This document shows, piece after piece, positions 1-8,433 of a stretch of 64,000 nucleotides of DNA. Position 1 is the stretch's first letter. Every line of letters begins with the position of its first letter. A program made the position numbers and the translations under genes. This DNA is from Sabulibacter ruber (GTDB lineage: Bacteria; Bacteroidota; Bacteroidia; Cytophagales; Hymenobacteraceae), in contig NZ_JAFFID010000001.1 of the NCBI RefSeq assembly GCF_017355955.1, positions 1,488,001-1,552,000 of the forward strand, written 5' to 3'. The notes under the pieces are model-generated. The model did not search any database and was not told where the DNA came from. It saw only the letters and a program-made list of their open reading frames with translations.

Positions 1-1377
1 CACCAACCCCAGCCACAAGACCAGGGCCGTTAAAGAGAGCAGATGGTGGCGCAGCGCCCACTGCACGGGCGGCGTCTCATAGGTAAAAGGCTTAAACTCC
101 TTCCATGTGTCAGAGCTGAGGCGGGTGGTTTTGTCTTTGTACTTCAGGCGGGTGGCCTGGATGTGGTTCAGTCCTTGGGCTAGGTGGTAGCGGTATTCTT
201 CGGCCTTGTTCTGGAAGTGGAGGTAGTGCGGAAAATCAGAGCCGGCCATGCCCATGGACAGGTGCCGCACCGCCAGGTACGGGTTCAGGAAGGCTGCCAG
301 CTCAGAGATGCGGTTCTGTTTTTGGAAGGTGCCCGTGAGTTTCTCGAAATGCTCCCGGTACACCTTCGTACTTTGCTCCTCGCCCACGGCCATGATGATG
401 CCGTCCACGTTCACCAGCAGCTGACTCACCGAATCCACCCCGTATTTCCGGAGCAGGTCTTTTTTGAGCGCTTCGGCGCGGGAATCCTGCGAGTTATGGC
501 CATCAATGCCTTTGGCTACTTCCTCGTGCACATCAGCATCCATCTGGGCTTTGGTGGGCGTGGTGTAGAGCGTGTTGCCCAGATTCGCCGAGGCCTTGGG
601 AATGATGACGCAGCACAAAATCCAGATGCCCAGCAGGGTGACCAAAGAGGTGCTGGAACGCTGGTGCAGCGCCGACACCACCACCGACAGCACGATAAAA
701 ATGAAGAAGTACATCAGGTAAAAGGCCATGAACAGCAGCAGGCGCCAAAGGGTATCTGGCTGCAGATCCAACCCGTTCTGCCCGAAGAGCAGCCCGCCCG
801 CCAGCAACAATGCCGGCGTCACCACCAAGGCAACGGTTTTGCTGTAACCCGCAATCTTGGCCCAGGCAATCTGACTCAAAGACACGCCCTGGCTCAGCAG
901 AATCTTGAGCGTACCCGTCTCCTTCTCTTGGGTAAACGCCCCGAAGCACAGGAAAATAATGAGCAGCGGCATCAGCATCTGCAGCACAAATGCCACTGTC
1001 ATTTCCCCGAACCGAATGAGCGAGGAAGATTGCTGCGCCTGACTGAAATTAGCGCTATTCTGCTTGTGCGCCTCCATAAACACTGAGGCCCCGGTAAAGG
1101 AATCCAGTCCGAAATCCAGAAAACTCAAAGTGGACTTAGGCCGAAACGCAAAGGAGCCGTAATGCGCCATGCGGTGCGGGTGCCGGTCGGCTGAGTTATG
1201 GAACTGGTGGTTTACTTCTTCCTGGGCCACCTCGCGCTCCTGTTGCAGGGTGTGGGAACTGTATAGTCCCACTACCGTCGCCGCAAGAAGCAGTAGCAGC
1301 ACCAGCACACTCAAAACCACAAAGCGTCTGTCGCGGAGCGTACTGATGAATTCTTTTTGGGCAATACTTTTTACCAT
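1..1377 (-). CDS. ABC-2 type transporter permease (partial, cut by window edge)
   Basis: Membrane subunit of an ABC-2 type exporter, read leftwards; only the first ~459 residues are inside the window. It starts MVKSIAQKEFISTLRDRRF, then a membrane helix at about residues 20-38, a polar stretch of roughly 85 residues that probably lies outside the cytoplasm, and several further hydrophobic segments (about residues 130-260), followed by a second long polar region. A large loop after TM1 is typical of DUF3526-like permeases (family knowledge). The ATG lies 2 bases after the stop of the upstream ATPase, so the two are surely co-translated. The substrate cannot be told from sequence. Confidence 0.85.
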   Translation of the reverse strand, partial: MVKSIAQKEFISTLRDRRFVVLSVLVLLLLLAATVVGLYSSHTLQQEREVAQEEVNHQFHNSADRHPHRMAHYGSFAFRPKSTLSFLDFGLDSFTGASVFMEAHKQNSANFSQAQQSSSLIRFGEMTVAFVLQMLMPLLIIFLCFGAFTQEKETGTLKILLSQGVSLSQIAWAKIAGYSKTVALVVTPALLLAGGLLFGQNGLDLQPDTLWRLLLFMAFYLMYFFIFIVLSVVVSALHQRSSTSLVTLLGIWILCCVIIPKASANLGNTLYTTPTKAQMDADVHEEVAKGIDGHNSQDSRAEALKKDLLRKYGVDSVSQLLVNVDGIIMAVGEEQSTKVYREHFEKLTGTFQKQNRISELAAFLNPYLAVRHLSMGMAGSDFPHYLHFQNKAEEYRYHLAQGLNHIQATRLKYKDKTTRLSSDTWKEFKPFTYETPPVQWALRHHLLSLTALVLWLGLV

Positions 1378-1379
1378 CT

Positions 1380-2090
1380 CTATGCGTGCATGTAGTTGAG
1401 GTACAAATTCTCTAGTTCGTTGGCATTCAGATCGGTGGTGCTTAGCACATCCACTAACTCGCCCTCGCGCATGATGCCCACGCGGGTACCCACTTCCTTC
1501 GCCCGGAAAATGTCATGCGTGGCCATGAAAATGGCGGTACCCTGCCCACTCAGTTTCAGCAGCAGATCAGAAAACTCATTGCTGGCTTTAGGGTCCAGGC
1601 CCGAGGTAGGTTCATCCAGCAGGAGCACTCTGGCGTGCTTGGCTACTGCAATGGCAATGCCCACCTTCTGGCGCATGCCTTTGGAATAAGCGCCTACCTT
1701 GCGCGTAGCCGCTTCAGAAGGTAACCCTGCCTCTATCAGGTACTGCATCAGGCTCTCGGGGCTATAGTCGAAACCAGCCAGACTGCTGAACAAAGTCAGG
1801 TTCTCCAGTCCGGTCAGGTTTGGGTACAGCATTACGTTCTCGGGGATGTACGCCAGGTACTCTTTTACCTTGAGTTGATTGGTGGCCACTTCCAGCCCGT
1901 TGATGTACGCCGCCCCTGAGGTGGGCGTGATAAAGCCCAAGAACAGGTTAATGGTGGTGGACTTTCCGGCTCCGTTCTGGCCAAGGAGGCAAAAAATTTC
2001 TCCGGGTTCTATCTGTAGGTTCAGGCCTTTCAGCGCCAGTTTGTCCTGGTACTGTTTCTTGAGTTGTCTTGCTTCTAAGGCAAATTCCAT
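1380..2090 (-). CDS. ABC transporter ATP-binding protein
   Basis: Cytoplasmic ATPase that powers the permease encoded directly downstream. At 236 residues it is a standard single ABC domain: Walker A GQNGAGKST at 37-45, signature YSKGMRQKV near 135-143, Walker B VLLLDEPTSGLD at 155-166 and the H-loop histidine at about 192. The signature has SKGM in place of LSGG, as in many CcmA/NatA-like exporters of the ABC-2 class. It is transcribed leftwards and its stop nearly touches the permease start, giving a two-gene exporter operon. Confidence 0.93.
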   Translation of the reverse strand: MEFALEARQLKKQYQDKLALKGLNLQIEPGEIFCLLGQNGAGKSTTINLFLGFITPTSGAAYINGLEVATNQLKVKEYLAYIPENVMLYPNLTGLENLTLFSSLAGFDYSPESLMQYLIEAGLPSEAATRKVGAYSKGMRQKVGIAIAVAKHARVLLLDEPTSGLDPKASNEFSDLLLKLSGQGTAIFMATHDIFRAKEVGTRVGIMREGELVDVLSTTDLNANELENLYLNYMHA

Positions 2091-2128
2091 ATATGATGAT
2101 TGTTAATTGTCTATTGTTAATTGCTTTT

Positions 2129-2164
2129 GTTTTGGGGTTGTTTTGCGGGAAAGAGGTTGAAAAC
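2129..2164. repeat. 36-nt palindromic intergenic repeat, copy P1
   Basis: Member of a dispersed family whose arms read like GTTTTAGGGCTATTTT and its complement. This copy begins GTTTTGGGG and ends GTTGAAAAC. It lies upstream of the ABC ATPase and flanks the mosaic at 2207-2367 on one side, with P2 on the other. Confidence 0.6.
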
Positions 2165-2206
2165 AGGGGATGAAACTAAATTCAAGAAAGTTCGTTTCGC
2201 AGCTTT

Positions 2207-2367
2207 GATTCTCCCCTTGAGGGGAGCGTAGAGGGGTGTTTACATCTACTGGTCCAAGCATTACAGATTGCATTCCCAAAATGTATGGGAGCATCTTATT
2301 TAAAAGATCACAAATGTTTGACCTCCTGTGTAAACACCCCTCTTTATCTCCCCTCAAGGGGAGAATC
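2207..2367. repeat. Two-armed REPIN/BIME-like element (CTCCCCTTGAGGGGAG type)
   Basis: Two inverted arms, 2207-2244 and 2329-2367, enclose about 84 bases. Each arm contains its own hairpin, CTCCCC-TTGA-GGGGAG, followed by a GAGGGGTGTTTACA segment. The whole gap 2091-2430 between the TonB receptor and the ABC ATPase is made of this element and two 36-nt palindromes. An ORF across it is not convincing. No transposase is nearby. Confidence 0.75.
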
Positions 2368-2370
2368 TGC

Positions 2371-2406
2371 GTTTTGGGCCTGATTTCTCTATAACAGCGG
2401 CTAAAC
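2371..2406. repeat. 36-nt palindromic intergenic repeat, copy P2
   Basis: Degenerate family member beginning GTTTTGGGCCTG and ending GCGGCTAAAC. It lies 25 bases beyond the stop of the TonB receptor gene and directly abuts the mosaic element. Confidence 0.55.
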
Positions 2407-2430
2407 ACATCCCTACTTCCTCGCTTTCCC

Positions 2431-4866
2431 TTAAATGGTATACCCCACCGTGACGATGAAATTCCGGGGCGCGCCGGGGCTGGCGCGGAAGTAGTCGTAG
2501 CCGCCCACGAAGTAGCGCTTGTTTAGCAGATTGTTCAAGTTCAGGCTCAGCTTGAATTTGTTCACTTGGTAGAACAGGGCTGCGTTTGCAACGGTGTACT
2601 CAGGCCAGTAATCCCAGATGAGTTCGCCGGTATTGACGGCGTTCACCTGTACTTCCATGCGGCGGCGGCTCACGTAGTTTCCGCCTACTGCCAGGCCTAG
2701 ACCGTTGAGCACGGGAGAAGTAAAGGTGTATTTGGCCCAGAGTCCGGCAGTGTGCTTGGGGGCGTTGGCGGCTACCATCCCGTTTTCGGCGGGAACGGAG
2801 GCCTCCAGAATCTCGGTATGGTTGAAGGCGTAGTTGGCGTTCAGGCTGAAATTGGGCAAAACATTCCCGGTCAGTTCTGCTTCCACGCCCCGGGAGCGGG
2901 CTTTGCCGTTCTGGCGGTACACGGGGTTTCCGGCTTCATCTACGGTGCCGGTGTTCACCAGCGTGTGGCGTTTCTCAATCTGGTACAGCGAGATGGTAGC
3001 AAACAGCGCCTTCTGGAAGAACTCGCCTTTCAGCCCCGTTTCCAGCTGGTAGCTTTCCTCATGGTTGAACGGTGCATCGCTTCCGTAGCGCTCCGGGAAC
3101 TTGATGAACTGCGGATTCACGGGCTTGAACCCCTGGCTGAAACTGGCGAAGTAATTCAGGTTATCCAGCAACTGGTAGGTCAGGCCCACTCGTGGTAAGA
3201 GCACGTTTTGCTTCACGCTTTCCTCGCCGGTGCCGTAATCCCGCTCATCGCGGAACATCTCGTACCTGAGGCCCAGCAGCACGCCTAAGCGGGAGGTTAG
3301 GTCTACCTGGTCCTGCACGTACACGCCGGTGGTGTGGTACACCGAGTTGATGTAGTCAATAAAGAACTGCGGCAGCGGCCGACGGATGTAGTTGCTGGTT
3401 ACCTTGATCTCGTAGACGGGGTTCTTCAGGTCTAAGGTCAGCGGCATTTTCTGTCCGTTCACCAGTTGCTCGCGCACCTCAAACATGGTGCTGTTGGGGT
3501 CGGTGTCAAACTTCACGTAGTCCAGCCCAACTACCAGTTTGTGGGGGACAGATCCGGTGTTGGCGGTGTAGGCAAAGTAGCCCGAGAGGTTATCGGTGTA
3601 CTCTTTGGCCCTGCGCTCAAAGTACCGCAAGTTCATGACCGTGTTAAGCGGGGCATCGGCGAAGGTGTTGAGCGTGCGGTGCTCTTTTAGGTCTTCGGCG
3701 TAAGCAAACTTCATGTAGGCCAGGTTGAACGAAAGCCGATCAGAGAATCTGTGGTTCAGGGAAGCGTTCAACGAGAGGTCGGTCACCCGGAAGTGATCGT
3801 TGGGTTGGCTCACGGTAAAGTTGAACGGCAGCGCGAACAAGTCTCCGCCCTGGATGGGCAAGCCCCGGTCCAGGTACCCGTTGAAGTGACTGAACACCAA
3901 CTCAGCGTTCAGCGTGGTGTTTGCGGTGGGCCGGAACGTAGCCGTGGGCGCTAGGATGAACGAGGCCCTGTCGTTCACGTCCCGGAACGTTTTGGTGTTC
4001 TCGTAGCCCACGTTCAGGCGGTACAGCAAGGTTTTGTCTTCGTTCAAGGAACCGGTAAAATCCAGCGTAGCGCGCATCGTCTGAAAACTACCCACGCTGA
4101 AACTCACCGCCTTGCGGTCTTCCTCCAGCGGTTTCTTAGTCACCATGTTGATGGTTCCGCCGGGATTGATGTCCCCGAACAGCGCCGCGCCCGGACCTTT
4201 CAGCACTTCTACCCGCTCCAGGTTCACCGTAAGGGGCACCCTGAAAAACCCGTTTCCAAAACTATAGCCGGAGCGCAGTCCGTTCACCAACCGAAAACCG
4301 CTTTCGTAGCCGTTCCTAAAGCCACGCACCGTGAGGTCGTCATAGCTGGAGTATTGGTTTACGCCCGCCACGTTTTTCACCACATCATTGAGGGTAAAGG
4401 CCTGCTGGTCTTCTATGAGTTCTTTGGTGACCGTGGAAATGGTCTGCGGCACGTCCATCACCAGCGTGGCTGTTTTGGTGCCAATGAAGCTGTACTCGCT
4501 TTTGTAGGTGGTCTCTTTCCGGCCCAAGACCTCCACTTCCTGCAAAGCCTGGGAATTCTGCTTCAAGGCAAAGGCCACCACTACTTCATGGTTATTAGCT
4601 GAAATTGTAATGGTGCGGGACTCGGTGGCATAGCCCATCCCCAGCGCCAACAAGCTGTACGTACCGAATGGAACGTGGTGGAGGTGAAAAGAACCATCGG
4701 CCGCGGTGATGGTCGCAAAGGCATTGTTCTCCTTCAGGGTGACCGTGAACCCTTCCAGCGGCTCGCCGCGGTTGTTTTTCACGGTTCCGGTAATGTGGCC
4801 TTCGGTCTGGGCAAAGGCATGCACCTGGCATAACGCCAGTACTATCAAAAATAAATATTTTTTCAT
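2431..4866 (-). CDS. TonB-dependent siderophore-type receptor
   Basis: Outer-membrane gated channel, 811 residues from the chosen start. MKKYLFLIVLALCQVHAFAQ is a clear signal peptide; an in-frame extension of 15 residues upstream has no signal character and was dropped. After it come a carboxypeptidase-regulatory-like domain (about 22-100, ITGTVKNNRGEPLEGFTV), a plug (about 115-250, with GPGAALFGDINPGGTINMVTKKP) and a 22-strand-type barrel ending in FIVTVGYTI. The plug sequence and the DVPQTISTVTKELIEDQQ segment resemble ferric-siderophore receptors (family knowledge). It follows the aspartoacylase-like gene by 72 bases on the same strand, so both probably belong to one transcript. The ligand is unknown. 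Confidence 0.9.
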   Translation of the reverse strand: MKKYLFLIVLALCQVHAFAQTEGHITGTVKNNRGEPLEGFTVTLKENNAFATITAADGSFHLHHVPFGTYSLLALGMGYATESRTITISANNHEVVVAFALKQNSQALQEVEVLGRKETTYKSEYSFIGTKTATLVMDVPQTISTVTKELIEDQQAFTLNDVVKNVAGVNQYSSYDDLTVRGFRNGYESGFRLVNGLRSGYSFGNGFFRVPLTVNLERVEVLKGPGAALFGDINPGGTINMVTKKPLEEDRKAVSFSVGSFQTMRATLDFTGSLNEDKTLLYRLNVGYENTKTFRDVNDRASFILAPTATFRPTANTTLNAELVFSHFNGYLDRGLPIQGGDLFALPFNFTVSQPNDHFRVTDLSLNASLNHRFSDRLSFNLAYMKFAYAEDLKEHRTLNTFADAPLNTVMNLRYFERRAKEYTDNLSGYFAYTANTGSVPHKLVVGLDYVKFDTDPNSTMFEVREQLVNGQKMPLTLDLKNPVYEIKVTSNYIRRPLPQFFIDYINSVYHTTGVYVQDQVDLTSRLGVLLGLRYEMFRDERDYGTGEESVKQNVLLPRVGLTYQLLDNLNYFASFSQGFKPVNPQFIKFPERYGSDAPFNHEESYQLETGLKGEFFQKALFATISLYQIEKRHTLVNTGTVDEAGNPVYRQNGKARSRGVEAELTGNVLPNFSLNANYAFNHTEILEASVPAENGMVAANAPKHTAGLWAKYTFTSPVLNGLGLAVGGNYVSRRRMEVQVNAVNTGELIWDYWPEYTVANAALFYQVNKFKLSLNLNNLLNKRYFVGGYDYFRASPGAPRNFIVTVGYTI

Positions 4867-4938
4867 GTAGAGAGAGGGATAGCAGCAAGCCGGCAAAGGA
4901 GTTTCCTGCACCTGACTTGTGCGGGTTTCTTGAAATAG

Positions 4939-5982
4939 TTACTGGATGTGCCCGATGTTGAAAAGCCCATCGCCGGTCTTTACCGGCGGGTTGAAGATCT
5001 TGTAGAGAATGACGCCGTCTACGGGGCAGAACACATCGGCCAGGTGGTTCCCGAAAAGATCGGTGGTGTAACCCAGCCGCATGCCCTTTTTCACGTAGTC
5101 GCCGCTGGTGAGGTCGCTGTAGAAAAAGCCGGTGTGCTTACTTTCCACGGTGGTCCGTTGGCCCACCATCACCGGATGGAGCACCGTGTTGGGCTTTCCT
5201 TCCAGAATGGCCAGGTGGCGCATGAGGCTATTCAAAGCGGCTAACACCTGCTGCACCGTTTCTTCTTCTACCATCCCCATGCGGCCGCATTCAATGTCCA
5301 CGGCCGGAATGTTGCGCTTGGTGGCTTCCCGGGAACAGTAGATGGACGCCTCGGTTAACGCCTGCTCATTCCCGAACTGCACAATGAAATCAAAGCCCAG
5401 GCTTATGGCCATCTGACGGGCTTTCTCCGAGACCTCGGGCATGTTGAAGTAGTTGTAGTAGCCGGAATACGGGCGCAGATCCCCATTGGCATCGCCGTCG
5501 TGCACGTCAATAAAGTAATCACAGCGCGCAATGATGTCATTGGAGATAATCCAGGCAATTTTCTCAGAGCTGGTGCCCTCTTTTTTGCCCGGGAAAACGC
5601 GGTTCAGGTTCTTTCCATCTAAAGGGTTCACCCGCAAACTACGATTCAGAAAGGCCGGCACATTGGCCATGTGCACCAGAATGACGGTGCCGCTCATCTG
5701 CGTCGGGTCTAATTGTTTGCTTAGCTTCTGGGCGGCCATGATGGGGGCGTATTCCAAGCCGTGCACCCCAGCCGTGATGCCTAAAACCGGGCCTTTTTTA
5801 GCCCCGTGGAAAACTGTTACCGGTATAACGGTGCTGTCCTGCGCCGTGACGACGGGCAGCAGAAAACTCTGTTTTGAGCCTGGTTTTATCTTTTCGCCCT
5901 GAAACTGGAATGCTTTTACCTGGGCATGGGCGGATAGGTGTAACGCGGAAAAGAAGAAGAATAGAAGAGGTAAATTTCTCAT
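4939..5982 (-). CDS. Exported succinylglutamate desuccinylase/aspartoacylase family hydrolase
   Basis: M14-type zinc hydrolase of the AstE/AspA family, 347 residues, which cleaves amide bonds of N-acyl amino acids in characterised members. Visible zinc and catalytic positions are H74 and E77 in GVHGLEY, H161 in FIDVHDGD and the likely catalytic E231 in AVDIECGRMG. The C-terminal ~70 residues form the usual beta domain. Unlike cytoplasmic AstE, it starts with a signal peptide (MRNLPLLFFFFSALHLSAHAQ), so it should act in the periplasm. It lies directly upstream of a TonB receptor on the same strand, suggesting that it processes the imported ligand or its conjugate (inference). Confidence 0.88.
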   Translation of the reverse strand: MRNLPLLFFFFSALHLSAHAQVKAFQFQGEKIKPGSKQSFLLPVVTAQDSTVIPVTVFHGAKKGPVLGITAGVHGLEYAPIMAAQKLSKQLDPTQMSGTVILVHMANVPAFLNRSLRVNPLDGKNLNRVFPGKKEGTSSEKIAWIISNDIIARCDYFIDVHDGDANGDLRPYSGYYNYFNMPEVSEKARQMAISLGFDFIVQFGNEQALTEASIYCSREATKRNIPAVDIECGRMGMVEEETVQQVLAALNSLMRHLAILEGKPNTVLHPVMVGQRTTVESKHTGFFYSDLTSGDYVKKGMRLGYTTDLFGNHLADVFCPVDGVILYKIFNPPVKTGDGLFNIGHIQ

Positions 5983-6327
5983 AAGAAACTCAAATCGTAA
6001 ACGGCAGATACCGCTGACTTTTGACTAGCCACGCGGGTCTGCTTTTCTAAAATCATGAAGGAATGCAGGGACACGACTTACCAAAACGGTAAGCGCCAGA
6101 AGCTGCAAAACAGAAGAAAGGGCACAAGCTGCCGGTCAGGCTTTTCCTGGTTCAGAAAAAACCCGAAAACCCCAATTCTGGGCGTGAAACGCTAAAAGGT
6201 AATCCCACGCAGACACGGCTTATCACGGCACGAAAAAACAAGACGTACCGGTACCCGCTGCTCCGGCAGAGGCAAAAGCAGCCGTAAAAAGCCAAGAAAA
6301 AGGGTAAAAGCAGGCGAGTGCCTACGG
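5983..6327. other. Intergenic stretch without recognised gene
   Basis: These 345 bases separate the His-rich protein gene from the aspartoacylase gene, both leftward. I checked for a cobalamin or TPP riboswitch box and found none. It holds one degenerate 36-nt palindrome (6135-6170) and a short inverted repeat TTACC-AAAAC-GGTAA at 6079. It must contain the promoter for the downstream pair if they are not read through. Confidence 0.5.
6135..6170. repeat. Degenerate 36-nt palindrome, copy P3
   Basis: Weak family member, beginning GTCAGGCTTTTCC and ending ACCCGAAAAC. Only the centre TTCAGAAAA and the right end match well. Confidence 0.3.
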
Positions 6328-6660
6328 TTAGGAGATGCGTTGGGGTGGCCCCCGGAGATCTATATTGTTGGGATAGGTAAACTTCCAGGCGAAGGTAAAG
6401 CCTGAACTTCGGGTACTGATTGGGGATGCTGTAAACGGAACCTCTAGAGGAGGAAATGAGATAAGATCGGTGGGGCCGTACTCTTTGACTTTACAGTGCT
6501 GGTGCGCCTTCTCCACGGTATGCTCCGCATCAGGCAGTTGTTCATCATGTGCCTCGGTATGCTCGTGATCATGCAACGCCAATAACGCTGCCTCCGGTAC
6601 CATTACCTGGCAAAAGAGCAGAAGCAGAAAACTAGCGATATAGGGCTGAAGACGGAGCAT
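6328..6660 (-). CDS. Small exported His-rich protein
   Basis: Product of 110 residues with a signal peptide (MLRLQPYIASFLLLLFCQVMVPEA), a histidine- and acid-rich segment (HDHEHTEAHDEQLPDAEHTVEKAHQHC) and a C-terminus ending in NIDLRGPPQRIS. The start is set at the ATG before the hydrophobic segment; an upstream extension of 26 residues looks like leader sequence. His-rich small proteins with an LRGPP tail occur near metal-transport and TonB genes in Bacteroidota (recollection of the family, not verified here). The histidines and the cysteine suggest metal binding in the periplasm. It is transcribed towards the aspartoacylase/TonB pair, with 345 bases in between. Confidence 0.7.
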   Translation of the reverse strand: MLRLQPYIASFLLLLFCQVMVPEAALLALHDHEHTEAHDEQLPDAEHTVEKAHQHCKVKEYGPTDLISFPPLEVPFTASPISTRSSGFTFAWKFTYPNNIDLRGPPQRIS

Positions 6661-6841
6661 TCTTGATGAGGAGTGATCCTGGCCAAAGCATCTAAAGAAC
6701 ACAGATAGGTTTATGCCTTTAAACAGATGCCGGCTCAAAAAAGGATCTACTTGTGCAATGATAAGGCACTAATCTCCTAAATGCAACTTTAGGCAAGGAT
6801 CATTTCAATTTTGCTTAAGCTGGATACGGCCAAACACTCCT

Positions 6842-7798
6842 TCAATTCCTGAAATTCTGGGTGATCATCAGGCGTCTATCGCTTCCCTGGAGGATGCCTA
6901 TGCCTACCCGGCCAAACCGGTCCCGCAGAATGTTGGCCCGGTGCCCCGGTGAGTTCATCAATCCTTCGTGCGCAATGGTTAACGTGGGGGCAAGCGCCAG
7001 ATTCTCTCCGGCCAGGCGGAACGGAACGCGGGCTTTCCGGATGCGGTCAAAAGGGCTCCAGCCTTCAGGGGTATAGTGGGAGAAATAGCCGCGGCGGAAC
7101 ATGTCTTCGGAATGACGGCGGGCCACGGTCCGGAGGAGCGTATCTGCCCTCAGCGGCTCCAGGTTTTCTTTGGCGCGTTCCCGGTTCACCAGTTCCAGCA
7201 TCTCAGCCTCCAGGTCGGGCCGGGGCTTCATGCGGGTCACTTTGTACGGCAGCTCGATCATTTCCTGCGAGCCCGGGTTTACCGTGAGTTTCTGCATGGT
7301 ACGGTTGGCGGCTTTCTCAAAAATGGGGGAAAAAGCCATCTCGGCCTTCTCGGTGTAGCCGTTCATGCGCGATGCCAGGGCACTCTGCTGCACCTCGTCC
7401 TGGATGTTCTGCGGCAGCGGAAAAGCAGTGAGCATAAAGATCACAATGGCGGCTGTCACAAAACCGTTAAGCAAACCCGGCAGCAAACCCAACACCTGGT
7501 TTCCTTTATGGCTCTGGATGTGAGAAGGCAGTTTGGAAATAAGCCATTCGGCAAGCGCCTGAATACAGAGGCTGGCTACCATGGCCACCAGGAAAAAAGA
7601 GATGGGCAAAAGCCAGAGCTCGTTCCAGTCCACTATCTTTTCCAGCCACTCGGCCACGTAGGGGTAAAAGGTTAAGCCAATAAAGAGGCTACCCACCCAG
7701 CGCACAAAGTCCAGCACCCCATACACAAAGCCCCGGTACCAGCCCGTCCAGAGGTTGGTAAGAAAGATAAACAGAATCAGGAGGTCTATATAGTTCAT
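6842..7798 (-). CDS. CvpA-family membrane protein fused to a CAP/SCP domain
   Basis: Two-domain protein of 318 residues. Residues 1-160 contain about four hydrophobic helices and match CvpA, the family named for colicin V production and linked to envelope homeostasis. Residues from about 195 to the end form a CAP (SCP/PR-1) domain: LVNRERAKENLEPL, an HSEDMFRRGYFSHYTPEG stretch, AGENLA and SPGHRANIL, with the conserved His and Glu of the family's cavity (both HS and GEN motifs present). Topology should put the CAP domain outside the cytoplasmic membrane. The ligand is unknown. It is a single gene with its own flanks. Confidence 0.88.
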   Translation of the reverse strand: MNYIDLLILFIFLTNLWTGWYRGFVYGVLDFVRWVGSLFIGLTFYPYVAEWLEKIVDWNELWLLPISFFLVAMVASLCIQALAEWLISKLPSHIQSHKGNQVLGLLPGLLNGFVTAAIVIFMLTAFPLPQNIQDEVQQSALASRMNGYTEKAEMAFSPIFEKAANRTMQKLTVNPGSQEMIELPYKVTRMKPRPDLEAEMLELVNRERAKENLEPLRADTLLRTVARRHSEDMFRRGYFSHYTPEGWSPFDRIRKARVPFRLAGENLALAPTLTIAHEGLMNSPGHRANILRDRFGRVGIGILQGSDRRLMITQNFRN

Positions 7799-7973
7799 AC
7801 AGTCAACTTAGGCGTGGGTAGTGATTGTAAGGCATCCAGATCAAACACCTGCTTCTTTTACCGCCCCCTCTCCTTTTCTGTTGCTGGCATTTCTGGGATT
7901 AGCCCGGGAGAAAATACGGATTTTTAGCGTACCACTCGCTTCTGCCGTATAGGATATTCTAACCAAGAAAACT

Positions 7974-8261
7974 ATGAGCAAGCAGCAAGTGATCCATGAC
8001 GAAGACGATCTTAGGTTCTACATTGACCTGGGCGAGGAAGAGGCCGAACTCACCTACTCCCTCACCGACAACGAGGAACTGGATCTGGACTACACCTACG
8101 TGCCCGAAGACCACCGTGGTCAGGGCCTGGCCGATGAACTGGTAAAAACAGCCATGGAGTATGTGAAAGGCAACCAACTGAAGTTCATTGCCTCCTGCCC
8201 CGTGGTGGAAGCCTATGTGAAACGCCACCCCGAGTACAATGACTTGATGGTGGATATTTAG
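7974..8261 (+). CDS. Short GNAT-like N-acetyltransferase
   Basis: A 95-residue protein of the small YjdJ/Gcn5-like group (PF14542-type). The acetyl-CoA loop is visible at about 50-64 as VPEDHRGQGLADELV, followed by FIASCPVVEAYVKRHPEY, the typical end of this group. These proteins cover only the core of the GNAT fold. The substrate is not known. It is read rightwards and is followed by a strong hairpin, then tyrA. Confidence 0.85.
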   Translation: MSKQQVIHDEDDLRFYIDLGEEEAELTYSLTDNEELDLDYTYVPEDHRGQGLADELVKTAMEYVKGNQLKFIASCPVVEAYVKRHPEYNDLMVDI

Positions 8262-8286
8262 CAGGGCGGTGCGTCCGCTCCCGAGG

Positions 8287-8340
8287 AAAGCTCCGGTTTC
8301 AGGGCTCTTTTCAGAAAAGTAGCTTTGAAACCGGAGCTTT
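8287..8340. repeat. 36-nt palindrome P4 with extended stem (possible terminator)
   Basis: The core is 8296-8331 (GTTTCAGGGC...TTTGAAAC). The stem is lengthened by nine perfectly complementary flanking bases, AAAGCTCCG and CGGAGCTTT, making a 14-bp outer stem. It sits 26 bases after the GNAT stop and ends in CTTTCT, so it could act as a transcription terminator. The fifth base pair here is C-G, where other copies have T-A. Confidence 0.75.
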
Positions 8341-8433
8341 CTGTCTTCATCACCGCAAAGGCCGCTCCTACATGAAAGACGATCAAAAAAGTTATAGTAC
8401 CTTCGTCTTTTACTTGAGAGTACGCTTACATAC

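Noticed and set aside
184..1086. Open frame of 300 codons on the plus strand at the left edge
   Set aside because: Antisense of the ABC permease, whose start, membrane helices and coupling to the ATPase are convincing.
2103..2408. Open frame of 101 codons on the minus strand in the TonB-ABC gap
   Set aside because: It consists entirely of palindromic repeat material.
5983..6327. Cobalamin or TPP riboswitch before the aspartoacylase/TonB pair
   Set aside because: The conserved boxes of these riboswitches are not found on the minus strand.
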